A stretch of DNA of 34,437 nucleotides from Planctomycetaceae bacterium (GTDB taxonomy: Bacteria; Planctomycetota; Planctomycetia; Pirellulales; Pirellulaceae). The stretch spans positions 1-34,437 of the forward strand of contig PKCN01000289.1 in NCBI GenBank assembly GCA_002862205.1. The letters run 5' to 3'. The notes beneath the pieces are model-generated. The model did not search any database, was not told the origin of the DNA, and saw only the letters and a list, made by a program, of their open reading frames with translations. A program made the position numbers and the translations under genes. Of the stretch, positions 16,001 through 25,292 are shown piece after piece (the first letter of the stretch is position 1; every line of letters begins with the position of its first letter).

Positions 16001-16412
16001 GAGTCTTTTTTCGTTCTCCAGGCAGATCACAGATCGACGTGAAATATTCAATGTATTTCAACTCCAAGAATACCAAGATGGCTACGGCAAAACCATCCAA
16101 TTTCTAAAGGAATGTTGGTATTACGCTCGAGTGATTGATCCAGTTCAGCTCACCTCCTCTAAACGCCCCTACCGGTGACCCGCTTTAGCGTGGATGCATT
16201 CGCTCAAACTCGATCTTTAACAACAACACGGTTCCACCAGACGCTACAAGCGTCAGAACCAAAAAAATGGTGGTAACTCAACTACTCGCAGGAGATTCAG
16301 GGACCGAGCATGGTTTTGATTTTGTGTGACACGCTCGGTGACCTCCACGATACGATGCATCACGCTATTCGACCGTGAGCCGCACGATCCGCACGACTGC
16401 AAACTTCAAACG
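16001..16412. other. Intergenic region upstream of the cysteine-rich pair
   Basis: 412 bp. It holds a 6-bp perfect inverted repeat, GACGCT-ACA-AGCGTC (16240-16254), and presumably the promoter of the cysteine-rich genes. A short minus-strand open frame ending at 16185 has a hydrophobic stretch but no start codon. Confidence 0.45.
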
Positions 16413-17372
16413 TCAAGGATTTTGATGCGTGTCTTCGCGTTCCAAGGTTGGCGTGCGCAGAGTCTCAGCGTGTATCAAGCGATACCCCATGCTCCGTAGC
16501 GCAAGACACAAACCCAAAATTACCCCGCCCATAACCAAGTGGCACATGGCAAGTCCCCCAACCACCTCGAAGGGGTCAGGTGGTGGCCGAAATACACTAA
16601 ATAAGATTCCGACTTCGACAAGCGTTAACAACAAGCATAGAAAAACCCAAGCAATTGTGCTCTGCACAATTCGCTGTTGTTTCTGTCCCAGCCCAATCCA
16701 AATGCATGGAAGTTTGACAATGAGGCTCACGACCCCAAAAACCGTCGTGGAAATCATCGCTGCCGCATTGCCGAAGATGCTCCGCTGCAGCGCACCCATA
16801 AGACTGATCCCATCCGCGGGAACAAGACTGCGTACAATTCCCATTGATATTGCCAGCATTGCGATACCGAGCATCATCTCACGAATCCCATATCGATCCG
16901 GTTGATATTTCTTATCTTGGTTAACGTGCTCTTGCACAATCTCCCATTTGAAACAGACCGCCACAACTTTGAGCGGCAAATAACTCATCAAAAAGCCAAA
17001 CGCCCAGAGAAAACCCACCGATGCTTGCATTTCTACGATTACGGCGTCTGCACGCGATTCCTCTGCACCGAGAAAAGACACCCCCGACGCTAAACCACAC
17101 CACGAAATCACCAACAAAAACAGCGTCCATGGTAGACGGACCCAGAATGTTCCGCGAACCAACGTTCCCCACACACAGATCACTGTGAGTTGTGCGGTCA
17201 CAACACCGATGCAGAATAACGCTGGAATTGCCTCCCGCAAAAACATGGGCACAACAGCATCAACAGCAAAAAATGTGACTGAGGAAATGCCCAGCAATGC
17301 ACGCAAACGAAACTTTCTACTCTGACTCGGCGGTAGAAGTTCTTCATCCGTGCCAGCCATCTCGTTATCCAT
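16413..17372 (-). CDS. Polytopic membrane protein of unknown function
   Basis: 319 residues from ATG 17372, with GAGG 6 nt upstream; a TTG at 17420 would extend it by 16 residues. About eight hydrophobic segments are visible, including TFFAVDAVVPMFL, LFCIGVVTAQLTVICVWGTL, WTLFLLVISWCGLA, VGFLWAFGFLMSYL, MLGIAMLAISMGIV, MISTTVFGVVSLIVKL, IAWVFLCLLLTLVEVGIL and LVMGGVILGLCLAL. The halves may be related: a soluble stretch near the middle (QDKKYQPDRYGIREM) introduces the second set of helices. No enzyme or transporter motif was recognised. It is downstream of and co-oriented with the TlpA-like gene (142 nt from that gene's stop), so co-transcription is possible. Confidence 0.75.
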   Translation of the reverse strand: MDNEMAGTDEELLPPSQSRKFRLRALLGISSVTFFAVDAVVPMFLREAIPALFCIGVVTAQLTVICVWGTLVRGTFWVRLPWTLFLLVISWCGLASGVSFLGAEESRADAVIVEMQASVGFLWAFGFLMSYLPLKVVAVCFKWEIVQEHVNQDKKYQPDRYGIREMMLGIAMLAISMGIVRSLVPADGISLMGALQRSIFGNAAAMISTTVFGVVSLIVKLPCIWIGLGQKQQRIVQSTIAWVFLCLLLTLVEVGILFSVFRPPPDPFEVVGGLAMCHLVMGGVILGLCLALRSMGYRLIHAETLRTPTLEREDTHQNP

Positions 17373-17514
17373 GCTCAACCTCGAAATCCCGCCAAACTCG
17401 AAATAGTTGCTTGCTGGCAATGTATCAGCCCCATCACCTCAATCAATGTTGAAAAACGCAACTTCTTGCACTGCTAGCCTTACGAGCCAACTGGCCCTGT
17501 GAACTCTAGCGTCG

Positions 17515-19386
17515 TCAGGAATTTCCACAGTTTCGCATTTTGATCATTGGGGAACGAAACACATTCCGCTGACGTGACTCCGCAGGCGAGAACCCATTGG
17601 CACCTGTGAACATCGACGAAAACGAGGTGTTCCGGATAGTCGCGGCGGCTAGTCTCGCATTCGCTTGAGAATAGAATGTTCGCCTCAAACGTTGGTAGTA
17701 ATCACTTACCACTTGTTTGAGTCTTTCTTCGTCTTTCGAAAGACTCTTTTCGTGTTCAATGAGCTCCAGGCTCGCCAGCCTGTATTCCTCAGAGACGAGC
17801 GGATCGAGGACGGAGTTCCGACTTATGCCCGGTTGCTGTCGAACCGATTCATTCCCCTCGAATCCGACATGTGTTGCTACCAAGTTACCGTCGCTCCACT
17901 CTTCCGCAGCCCAAAGATGTCCGCTTGTGCATTCACCACCGCATGCCTTGAAAATGATTCGAACACCGTCCTTGCGGCCAGCTTTGTACTGCTCCATCAT
18001 CAGGGGACGTCCAGATGGATCCCACATGACAAGCGTCGCGATGCGTTTCCCGAAACTATATTGAATGAATGTTTGGCGACTGCCGTTCTCATGAAAACTC
18101 ATCAGTGGTCCGTGGATTTTTTCTCCACGGCGCGAAAAGATCAAAGATGGTAATCCAGTTTCCGCGTGCGTTAGAGTGGTGAGGCGGTCGTCGCCAGCTT
18201 TTTCCGAACTATGGGTAAAGCGATCGAAACGCTGCTCAAGCTCAGAAAAATGTTTACCAACGGAAAAGACTCCACCATTTGCGAGTGTAAGGATCAAATT
18301 AGAGTCGTGCGTCAACGTCGAGGATGCAGGCAAGGGTACCTCCCCGCTTAAACCACCCGTTGACGCGGTGTTTGCGAGATACAATTGTGCTGCAACCCTT
18401 TCATCAACAGGAAGGATCTCACCGCTCAACAAGCGATCAACCTCGGCTCTGACAGTCTCTGCAAGTCCTTGTTTAAAGCCGACTTGGATCCGTTGCACCG
18501 CACCTCGCTGATCAATCAAGATCAAAGTGGGCAAATCTTCAACTCCGAATACCGCTGCCGCAGTACCTCCCAAATCGAGAGCAACCCGTAATTCAATTCC
18601 ATGCTTTTCAACTGCTTGCTCAACAACACGCCTACTTTCCTCAGTGTTGATTGCTATCAGTTGGAATTCGTCTGCGTCAAAGCCTGTGAAAGCCTCCTGC
18701 AGTATTGGAAGTTCCTCGAGGCATGGTCCGCACCAAGAGGCCCAAAAATTCAATACGATCACCTTGCCCCGATGCGTTTTCAAAGGGTCGTAGAAGCTCT
18801 GTGCTAAGAAATCCTGAACTTCAAAGCTTGGAAGCTGAAATACTTCAGCTCCCATCCCGAGCCTCTCCTTATCTGCCGGAGCACCGGAGCTTTGCAGCTC
18901 GCTCATTTCTGATGAGCTGTCCGTAGACTCCATGGTGGAATTTTCGAGACTATCGCTAACTGCCACCTGCTCATCCAATTCGGTGACAGCGGCCGGCTGG
19001 GAATGAAAATCCGTAGTCAGCGTCTGATCCAAAAACCGATTAACTGATGTGTCAGTCGTTAACGAGCCCGTCCCTTGCAAAACTGACCGTGGCTTTGCGG
19101 GTTTATCTGGACGTTCATCTTGACTGGATTCTCGAGCTGCGAGCCTGCGTTTTGCAGCGGCAAAAGTGTCTTGGCTAGAACTTGCCTCGCGGGCTCCTTG
19201 GTTCTCGATAGAAGCAACAAGCGCTCTTTGTTTTATCCGACGATTGAATGCCTCGTAAAAGCGGCTGATGCCCCATGCCACGCCCAATAGACAGACCCCG
19301 CCAACAAAACAGCGCACAACAACTTCGGGCAAACTCACCTGATGTCGGATGCGCGACGGATCAACGCGATTCGCTTTGCGATCCAT
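17515..19386 (-). CDS. Membrane-anchored TlpA-like thioredoxin-fold protein with MORN-like C-terminal repeats
   Basis: 623 residues. The start at ATG 19386 has AAGGAG 9 nt upstream, better than any start in the longer frame. One membrane segment lies at about 22-42, then a ~140-residue Ser/Asp/Glu-rich linker. The TlpA/AhpC-TSA domain spans about 185-330 with WASWCGPC (active Cys 219 and 222) and the cis-Pro site DLPTLILID. After a spacer comes a region with repeated E-N-G and G-x-x-x-G turns (HGPLMSFHENGSRQ, WDPSGRPLMMEQYKAGRKDG), resembling MORN_2/YwqK-type repeats, then a charged helical tail. The active-site pair suggests thiol-disulfide exchange outside the cytoplasm; the partner is unknown. 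The layout is longer than standard TlpA (~180 residues). Confidence 0.85.
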   Translation of the reverse strand: MDRKANRVDPSRIRHQVSLPEVVVRCFVGGVCLLGVAWGISRFYEAFNRRIKQRALVASIENQGAREASSSQDTFAAAKRRLAARESSQDERPDKPAKPRSVLQGTGSLTTDTSVNRFLDQTLTTDFHSQPAAVTELDEQVAVSDSLENSTMESTDSSSEMSELQSSGAPADKERLGMGAEVFQLPSFEVQDFLAQSFYDPLKTHRGKVIVLNFWASWCGPCLEELPILQEAFTGFDADEFQLIAINTEESRRVVEQAVEKHGIELRVALDLGGTAAAVFGVEDLPTLILIDQRGAVQRIQVGFKQGLAETVRAEVDRLLSGEILPVDERVAAQLYLANTASTGGLSGEVPLPASSTLTHDSNLILTLANGGVFSVGKHFSELEQRFDRFTHSSEKAGDDRLTTLTHAETGLPSLIFSRRGEKIHGPLMSFHENGSRQTFIQYSFGKRIATLVMWDPSGRPLMMEQYKAGRKDGVRIIFKACGGECTSGHLWAAEEWSDGNLVATHVGFEGNESVRQQPGISRNSVLDPLVSEEYRLASLELIEHEKSLSKDEERLKQVVSDYYQRLRRTFYSQANARLAAATIRNTSFSSMFTGANGFSPAESRQRNVFRSPMIKMRNCGNS

Positions 19387-19802
19387 GGCAACCCACTCCT
19401 TCAGACAATGGTAACTTCGACGATCCCCGTGCACGCCCAAATCATACCCGATGTAGGGCATGTGTCGCAGAAGTCCCCGAAAGGAATTTAAACAGAAGCA
19501 ATCCGGCTAACAGGGTGGTTTCATTGGCAATGGCACGACAACCTGACAGCAAAAGAAGAGAAAACAAACATAGCTGGGCACCATCATTTTCAAAACCGAG
19601 GCACTCACGACCAAATGGGTGCAGTAAGATCGAGCACCGCGAGCAAGAATAGGTCACGGAAACAAAATGACTTGACTACGGCCTCCGTGCAATAGGCCAG
19701 CCAGTACACTGCGTGCTTCATATAACATTGTAATCTTGTTTGTCTCGTTTTCCGGAATGATCCTGTATTTGGGAACTCTCCATCCATCCAAGGCGACAGC
19801 AT
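19387..19802. other. Divergent intergenic region
   Basis: 416 bp between the divergent TlpA-like and 19803 genes, holding the promoters of both. A minus-strand open frame at 19442-19657 (GTG start) has a CxxC near its N-terminus but no SD and an unlikely composition; it is not called. No repeat was seen. Confidence 0.45.
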
Positions 19803-20861
19803 ATGAGTGGAATCATTGGACACACCATGTATGCAATCCTGGCTGGCAAGGCAGCATCCGCGCGCAAACTACCGATCGCTCCTTTGATCCACCAACATTC
19901 TGCAAGCTATCTTTGCGGTGCCTACTTGGGGTGTGATATTCAGACATTGCCTGAAGCGATCTGCATCGACACGGGTGAACCTGTTGGTTACGGCACCGTG
20001 CCGCTTAAAAAAAGTCCCATCACTGGCGGCAAAATACGACCTTGGACACTGCGATACGATAAGCACGATTATACACCTCGGGATATCCACCGAGGATTTT
20101 ACGGTCGCGCCCATCTTGTTTTCGGCTGGAGCCCCAGCCAGCGGATTCACTTGGTTCCATGGGATCATCTCGCTGATTTTTGCGCTGCAACGATTGAAGA
20201 TACAGTCATCCTTCACGGACCAGGCGAACGTCAGTTGGCCTATTTGTTCGGCTGGATGGCACACATCGTCAGCGACAGCCTCATCAAGTCCATTCAGCCC
20301 GGAGTGGATTTAGTACTTCTGGATGGGAAATACACTCCCGCAAATCGGCCCATTCAGGATCTCATTACCTACCATGAAATAGGAATCAAGGAACTCGGTT
20401 TGAACTGGGCGGCGATCCTTACAGATCTTGCAGAAGCACCCATTGAAGAAGCTCAATACCACTACATGCGAGTCGCGAAGCCGCAAGGTACCCTGGGCGA
20501 CAGTTTTCCTGATGCCTGGGCTCCAAACCAACAACCACTCTTAAAACAGGTGCTGGAAGAGAACCGGCGTTACCAACAAATTCGAACGGCGCGGCTTTTA
20601 AAAAAATACGAACTGACCAAATCGGCTACCGGCTGGGAATGCAGCCCAGTATTGCAGCAGCAGGCAGGAGGACGTAGCTACCAGGAAATGATTGGACTCG
20701 CACGACGGGCACACTTCCGACATGCGTTGTGGCAAATTGCTGAACAGGTGGTCGATCTTTTTGAACAGGTCATTCAACGGTACCCTGAACTTCGGAACCT
20801 CAGTCAAACCGATGCCGCCTCATGGAAAATTCTTTCCGAGAAATGGAATCGTACGGACTAG
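19803..20861 (+). CDS. Histidine-rich conserved hypothetical, possibly zinc-dependent phospholipase C-like
   Basis: 352 residues, no signal peptide. The N-terminal half has many potential metal ligands: GHTMYAIL (H7), HQHSASYLCGAYLGCD (H30, H32, D45), H88, H96, H104, H116 and H122, and GWMAHIVSDSL (H154, D158). The order His-rich start, G-x-x-x-x-D, then hydrophobic helix with HxxxD recalls the zinc-dependent phospholipase C fold (PF00882), but similarity is by pattern only. The C-terminal half is helical and charged (LLKQVLEENRRYQQIRTARLL). AAGG lies about 10 nt before the ATG. It stands alone and is divergent from the TlpA-like gene. Confidence 0.7.
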   Translation: MSGIIGHTMYAILAGKAASARKLPIAPLIHQHSASYLCGAYLGCDIQTLPEAICIDTGEPVGYGTVPLKKSPITGGKIRPWTLRYDKHDYTPRDIHRGFYGRAHLVFGWSPSQRIHLVPWDHLADFCAATIEDTVILHGPGERQLAYLFGWMAHIVSDSLIKSIQPGVDLVLLDGKYTPANRPIQDLITYHEIGIKELGLNWAAILTDLAEAPIEEAQYHYMRVAKPQGTLGDSFPDAWAPNQQPLLKQVLEENRRYQQIRTARLLKKYELTKSATGWECSPVLQQQAGGRSYQEMIGLARRAHFRHALWQIAEQVVDLFEQVIQRYPELRNLSQTDAASWKILSEKWNRTD

Positions 20862-21091
20862 CTCGCTACTTGTGGTCTGACTCCAATCGCTAGGGTGTTG
20901 GATTTGCGTCATGTTCCAACTTCGCTCCCATGAGAACAGGACACGCACCCCCGAAGCGATGGAACTAAATGCGTCTCGTTGATTCCTTCTCCAAGTGACA
21001 TCAACCCAACGCATACCAAGCATGCGTTAGACCGTCATGAACTTATCTGAATTGAGGCCTGTTACCGCGAGGTTGCATCGCTCGTTCATAA

Positions 21092-21562
21092 TCAGCGCAA
21101 CACTTCATTTTTGGCGAGGGTGGACGCGTACAAAAACACGAGAATATGAAGCACAACCCCGACTCCCATCATGCAATAGGTGACCACTCCTATCAAGCCT
21201 GGAAACTGAGGCAGGAAGAACAGATTGTAAGGGACCGTTATCAGATCGGATAAGAGAACCACGCCCCACAGCCCGACAGAATATTTTTTTAAACGGAATA
21301 ACGCCACGACTGCAACCGCGACCATAATTTGATCAACCAATATCAATCCATAATCGAACATGCCGATCGACGAATAATACACTTCGGCTTCCGGTGGTAT
21401 TGGCATCGTCCCACTAAGAAGAGCGAGGAGAAATGGCAAGCCACTTAAGATGCTATACCCGTACGCGACCGTAATGATCCAGACCCAAACTGGTCGATTG
21501 GATACTACGGCAGGCTGAGGCAACTCAGTAGCAACCATCTTTGACGGGTCTTCGTTTATCAT
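21092..21562 (-). CDS. Small four-helix membrane protein of unknown function
   Basis: 156 residues from ATG 21562, with AGAGA about 5 nt upstream. Four hydrophobic segments: VWVWIITVAYGYSILSGLPF, YGLILVDQIMVAVAVVALF, YSVGLWGVVLLSDLITV and LIGVVTYCMMGVGVVLHILV. The N-terminus is short and hydrophilic. No motif was recognised. It stands alone; no terminator is visible downstream. Confidence 0.65.
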   Translation of the reverse strand: MINEDPSKMVATELPQPAVVSNRPVWVWIITVAYGYSILSGLPFLLALLSGTMPIPPEAEVYYSSIGMFDYGLILVDQIMVAVAVVALFRLKKYSVGLWGVVLLSDLITVPYNLFFLPQFPGLIGVVTYCMMGVGVVLHILVFLYASTLAKNEVLR

Positions 21563-21944
21563 TTTTGTCTCTTATGTATGTTAATTACTATTCAAATAGC
21601 CAAAACTGTTCCCATGAAAAGACTGCGATTCAGGGGTTTCCGTGCAGAGTGAGCGTTTCGAGTACTTGAGCTTGTAGACCGACAACCTTGAAGCACCCCA
21701 ACCGGGCGTGCAGCGGACTCCTGTCCTTAGACTCAGGGCCTACAGGCTCATCGTAAACCCACGTCGCCGGGCCATCCTACAATTCAAGCATCACAAAATC
21801 TCGAATCCGCTAGTGAGCATACATGAGTATGCCACCTTACAGAGTCTTTTGCCCGCCTCCAACGCGCTGTCGGGCTGATCCAATACAAAATCCCGCTGGT
21901 AGACACTCAGTCAAAAACACCCGTACGGCAGTACTCTCCCAAAG

Positions 21945-21971
21945 CCTGTGGGCTGGAAAAGCCCATAGGCG
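21945..21971. other. Long hairpin with GGAAA loop
   Basis: GCCTGTGGGCT (21945-21955) pairs with AGCCCATAGGC (21961-21971), 11 bp with one G-T wobble, around the loop GGAAA. No T-tract follows on either strand, so it is not an obvious intrinsic terminator. It may be a structured RNA element or the end of a decayed gene. Confidence 0.5.
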
Positions 21972-22096
21972 ACACTAAATCACTGTGTTATATCTCATCA
22001 TGCTGGGCGACCGTTGAGTTCACCCTTCTTGCGTTATCGAAATGAACAGCATCAGGCAGGAGCGATCACGCAGCACCGGCATTCCACCTCTCATTT

Positions 22097-22156
22097 GTTG
22101 ACTAATGCAGAGTTGACTAATGCAGAGTTGAGTAATGCAGAGTTGAGTAATGCAGA
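22097..22156. repeat. 15-bp tandem repeat array R3
   Basis: Four copies of GTTGASTAATGCAGA: the first two with GAC (22097-22126), the last two with GAG (22127-22156). It shares GTTSA---W-GC-SA with arrays R1 and R2. The minus strand reads (L-C-I-S/T-Q)n. There is no gene within about 200 bp. Confidence 0.9.
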
Positions 22157-22385
22157 GTGTTGTGCGGACCGGTATTGACTCGTTATTTCGCTTTAACTGA
22201 ACAACCGAATCATTTCGGAGGCCCCGCCAACGCCTTGCCCCCAGATCAAACGTAGGCAATATCCCTCCGTCCGTCGCTCAAGAATTTTGCGTCGCTATTG
22301 TGCGATAAAGCCAGCACAGAGAATCGGGGCACCGAACGCTTGATCAAGCTGACAAATAACGGTGCAACATTCTATCTTGATAGTG

Positions 22386-22634
22386 CTAACGGGTTAGACC
22401 GCGACCCGTTACACCTGCAAGCAGAAACACGGATCCGAGGATCAAACCACCGAAGCGAAACCGAGGGCCAATGCCGTCATTACCAAGCAGGACGACATTC
22501 CCCACAATCATTAGCCCGCCAACCAAAATTGCTAGTAAGCGGATCGCCCAATGCGCCGTCTTCTTTGGCTTATCTTGGAAATCAACACCAGAAAGTCAAG
22601 CTTCCTCTTGATGCCGGTCATTGCGAAAAAACAT
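22386..22634 (-). pseudogene. Small membrane protein gene interrupted by an in-frame TGA
   Basis: The frame starts MFFRNDRHQEEA at ATG 22634, meets TGA at codon 13 (22596-22598), then continues LSGVDFQDKPKKTAHW and two hydrophobic helices (AIRLLAILVGGLMIVGNVVL and FGGLILGSVFLLAG) to TAG at 22386. The post-TGA part reads as authentic membrane protein with sensible codon choice, but contains no ATG or GTG before the first helix. The simplest view is a nonsense mutation in an 82-codon gene. Alternatives are a sequence error, read-through or selenocysteine insertion. The SD (GAGG, 13 nt) is weak. Confidence 0.5.
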
Positions 22635-23087
22635 TAAATAAACTCTGCCTCATTTTGTTGCGCTGACTTGCGTGGTCACATGAAGCTGCACAGTATGATA
22701 CTTCAAAATGCATTCGCAAAGTTGCAGCGTCGTGGCCTCCCACTCCCACAGGTGGGCGTCTCACCCACTTGTTGCCGAAAGTTCCACAGCAACAGCCCAG
22801 CTTGCGTGGTATTTGGGGCTGGCTGCAAACAACCCAGCTTGGGAGCTAGCATTCGCATCTTGCTTGTTCTTTGGTGGACGGCAGGCCGTTACGCAACCGC
22901 AACCGTAAAACAATTGATGATGCATCCATTGAATATTCTTTCCTGAAGTTCTCGTGAACGCTTACGCCCGTTTTCCGATCAGTGTCCTTGGGATCTCCGA
23001 AGCATCATCACAAAGATAAAACTTCGAGCGGTGTGCCAAGTAAAAATGGAAACAGGATACCGATATCCACGACGAACCCAGTTGGGG
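22635..23087. other. Intergenic region downstream of the porin
   Basis: 453 bp. It has short self-complementary G/C-rich stretches near 22738-22770 and two copies of CTTGCGTGGT (about 22668 and 22803). No gene or intrinsic terminator was recognised for the porin. Confidence 0.45.
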
Positions 23088-24566
23088 CTAAAACTCGGCT
23101 TGAAATTGTGAACGGAACAGGACCCCACTATCGCCGACCAAGATGTCAGTAGATCGATTCTGCAACGGACTTCTGTTCAAACGGGTAACGTCGAACGTGA
23201 ATTTCAAGGTCGGCTTTGAGAGGGGATACCAATTGACTCCACCCGCAAACTCTGAACCATTTCCAAAGTCGCCATTGACATAGGAATATCGGAAGTTCAC
23301 ATCGAAAGTGCGTTCGATTAAAAATTTGCCGCCCTCTACATAAAGTCCATGCTGGAAGACGCTATTGATCGGCAGAGGGCCGTCACCCCGAAGATTCTCA
23401 ATCCAACGGAAAAAGACCTCTGAGTCTGCACTCCATCCACGATGTTTCCACGCCAAATCTACACCGTAGAACCATAGATCAAACTCTGACACAGTTACGT
23501 TATCTGCCAATGCTCCCGTCTCATTCAAGCGAGTTCCATCAGCAAGACGCAGAAAATCACTCTCACCCAATGGCACCGCTAGCTGATTACTGGTTTGGGG
23601 TGAATAGACAAAGGAGTGACCCAATTGCCAAAGCGGATTGCAAGTGCAATCGAAATCCACCAATTGTGAGCCAAACTTACCAGCAGGTTCGATGTAGCTG
23701 GTCGCTGCAAACGTGAAGCGATCGTCCACAACGGCGGGCGGAAGGTTTGTCGTTCGATAACCATTTCCAACCATCAACTCGTAATGACACTGATCTCCCA
23801 ACTTTCCCAATCCGAAGATTCCAACGGTACGGTCGGGCCGGAAAAAGTCATCCGCCATCGGCCGGTCTGACAAACGCGTTCGTCGTGCTCCCAGGAGCCA
23901 TTGTCGACTTGCAGGAACCTTGCGTTTTCCTAACTGAATTCGAAAGGCGTCGGATACCTCCCATGACCACCAGAAATCAAAAAAATCGACTCCATGGGAC
24001 CCGTCAGTGTCACCGTCTAACTGCAGAAAGTAGGTTAACCTGGGGTCGATCGCAAACCCACGAAAACTTAATCGCGCACGTTCAATATCAAATGCATTGC
24101 GGTTTTGGACTGGTCTTGTGATACCCGCGTTATCAGTCCAAGAGTCAACTGTCCTCGTAAAGGCGTGATGACGAAATTGGATCCAACTGTTGATTGTTAA
24201 TTGAAACGGCGTCTTTCTTTTATTCGATGGCTCGAACACAAAGCCTCGCTTGTAGAAAGCACGATAGCCGGTGGGTTCGGGCAAAAATTCAACAACAGCA
24301 TTCTCTTGCACAATCGTCGGCGCGTAATTAGCAAGCAATGCACTCGTCTTCTCGCCTTGTTTTCGAGCCGTTTCGGGAAAGGTCCCCGCTTGCATCTGGC
24401 TTTTTAGACAATCAAGTTCTTGCTGAATCCGCACAATCTCGGCATCGTGCGCGGGCACGAGGTTCTCAGGACTCCCTCCACCATTGGAGTAGAGTTCAGT
24501 CCCTTTCGTCCAAAGAGTTTCACCGAAGACGACGCACACAAGAATCAGAATTAATCGAGATGCCAC
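23088..24566 (-). CDS. OprP/OprO-type porin (phosphate-selective porin family)
   Basis: Outer-membrane beta-barrel, 492 residues from GTG 24566. That start gives a clean signal peptide (MASRLILILVCVVFGETLW). A GTG at 24680 extends the frame by 38 residues that do not look like an export signal. After the signal comes a coiled coil (about 39-60, AEIVRIQQELDCLKSQMQ), common in planctomycete porins. The barrel part has alternating strands and family landmarks: RARLSFRGFAIDPRLTYFLQ, VDFFDFWWSW, FRIQLGKRKVPASRQWL, SYIEPAGKFG, WSADSEVFFRW, and it ends in F (FRSQFQAEF), as expected for outer-membrane insertion. Substrate is unknown; in this family phosphate or polyphosphate is known only for the Pseudomonas members. 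Confidence 0.82.
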   Translation of the reverse strand: MASRLILILVCVVFGETLWTKGTELYSNGGGSPENLVPAHDAEIVRIQQELDCLKSQMQAGTFPETARKQGEKTSALLANYAPTIVQENAVVEFLPEPTGYRAFYKRGFVFEPSNKRKTPFQLTINSWIQFRHHAFTRTVDSWTDNAGITRPVQNRNAFDIERARLSFRGFAIDPRLTYFLQLDGDTDGSHGVDFFDFWWSWEVSDAFRIQLGKRKVPASRQWLLGARRTRLSDRPMADDFFRPDRTVGIFGLGKLGDQCHYELMVGNGYRTTNLPPAVVDDRFTFAATSYIEPAGKFGSQLVDFDCTCNPLWQLGHSFVYSPQTSNQLAVPLGESDFLRLADGTRLNETGALADNVTVSEFDLWFYGVDLAWKHRGWSADSEVFFRWIENLRGDGPLPINSVFQHGLYVEGGKFLIERTFDVNFRYSYVNGDFGNGSEFAGGVNWYPLSKPTLKFTFDVTRLNRSPLQNRSTDILVGDSGVLFRSQFQAEF

Positions 24567-25292
24567 AGGAAGTTCAAGCAATCCGTCAAAAAGGCAATGA
24601 AGGTTTAAGGAATCGAGCGTGCATTGTGGAAAAGCCTGCCCTCTCAGCTTTGCTGCATGATCGCAAGGTTTCCCGATCACGCCGCCTTTTCATTTATCGA
24701 CGAAAGCTCTGCCGACTGCAGACAACTTTTGCTGGAAACGAGGACTCTTACCCAACATCAGGCAATGCATGCAATAAGCTGCTGAACCTTGGCAACCCTA
24801 AGCAGCGTTAATTGGGAGAAAACCTAATGTCCGAACTGTCTGCGATCAGCTTTTTGGGGTCAACATGAGGCGTCTACGTGTTGAGGCTCGTGTTGAGCCC
24901 ACTTCATTGTTCTTTTGGGGCAGGCTCCCTCTTCGTGTTGGAACAACAACGACTGCTTTCCGAGAATTTTCAGTACTTTCCTATTTTGAGAGAGTCTGAG
25001 GGGAAACCGCTTCCCCAGGTGGTCGTTTGGCCCGAATCATGGCTTTGACATGCTATCTCTTGAGTGTCGAATTTCCACAGCAGACCGTGAAAGAAGTGTT
25101 TTCCTGGATGCAAAACCGCCTGCCAAACAAAACTCTTTTTGGAAGCGTTCAGGCGAGCGTTTCCACCTGAATTTGCTGAGCCAACAACGACGCTCTAGAA
25201 ACGACGCTTTCAACAACGACCCTACAGGTGGTGTTAGAGGAACAACGTGGTTCGAAGTCTGATTCCTAAGCAGGTCAACCTGTTCTCAAAGG
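24567..25292. other. Long intergenic region upstream of the porin
   Basis: 726 bp with no convincing gene. On the plus strand two short open frames in the same phase, 24865-24999 (44 codons plus stop) and 25039-25170 (43 codons plus stop), are separated by TGA. The second (MALTCYLLSVEFPQQ...) reads fairly well but has no SD. The porin promoter must lie here. Confidence 0.4.

Larger units (their letters stand above)
21563..22385. other. Gene-poor region with array R3 and a hairpin
   Basis: 823 bp without a convincing gene. It contains the G-rich hairpin at 21945-21971 and the 15-bp array R3 (22097-22156). The open frame through R3 on the minus strand exists only because the unit is a multiple of three. 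Confidence 0.5.

Noticed and set aside
16240-16254. Inverted repeat GACGCT-ACA-AGCGTC as a terminator
   Set aside because: Short stem, 3-nt loop and no T-tract in the right orientation.
16185-16277. Short minus-strand frame with a hydrophobic stretch (LVLTLVASGGTVLLLKIEFE)
   Set aside because: No usable start codon between the upstream stop and the hydrophobic part.
19442-19657. Minus-strand frame upstream of the TlpA-like gene with CxxC and hydrophobic stretches
   Set aside because: GTG start without SD and an odd mixture of Cys and Leu runs; no family resemblance.
22020-22259. Minus-strand open frame with LCITQ repeats through array R3
   Set aside because: TTG start without SD; the frame is kept open by the repeat.
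22698-22946. Plus-strand open frames around 22668-22946
   Set aside because: Rich in Cys, His and Ser with no SD; typical of non-coding G/C-rich sequence.
24865-25170. Two plus-strand open frames in one phase separated by TGA
   Set aside because: Weak or absent SD and no recognisable domain; likely chance.
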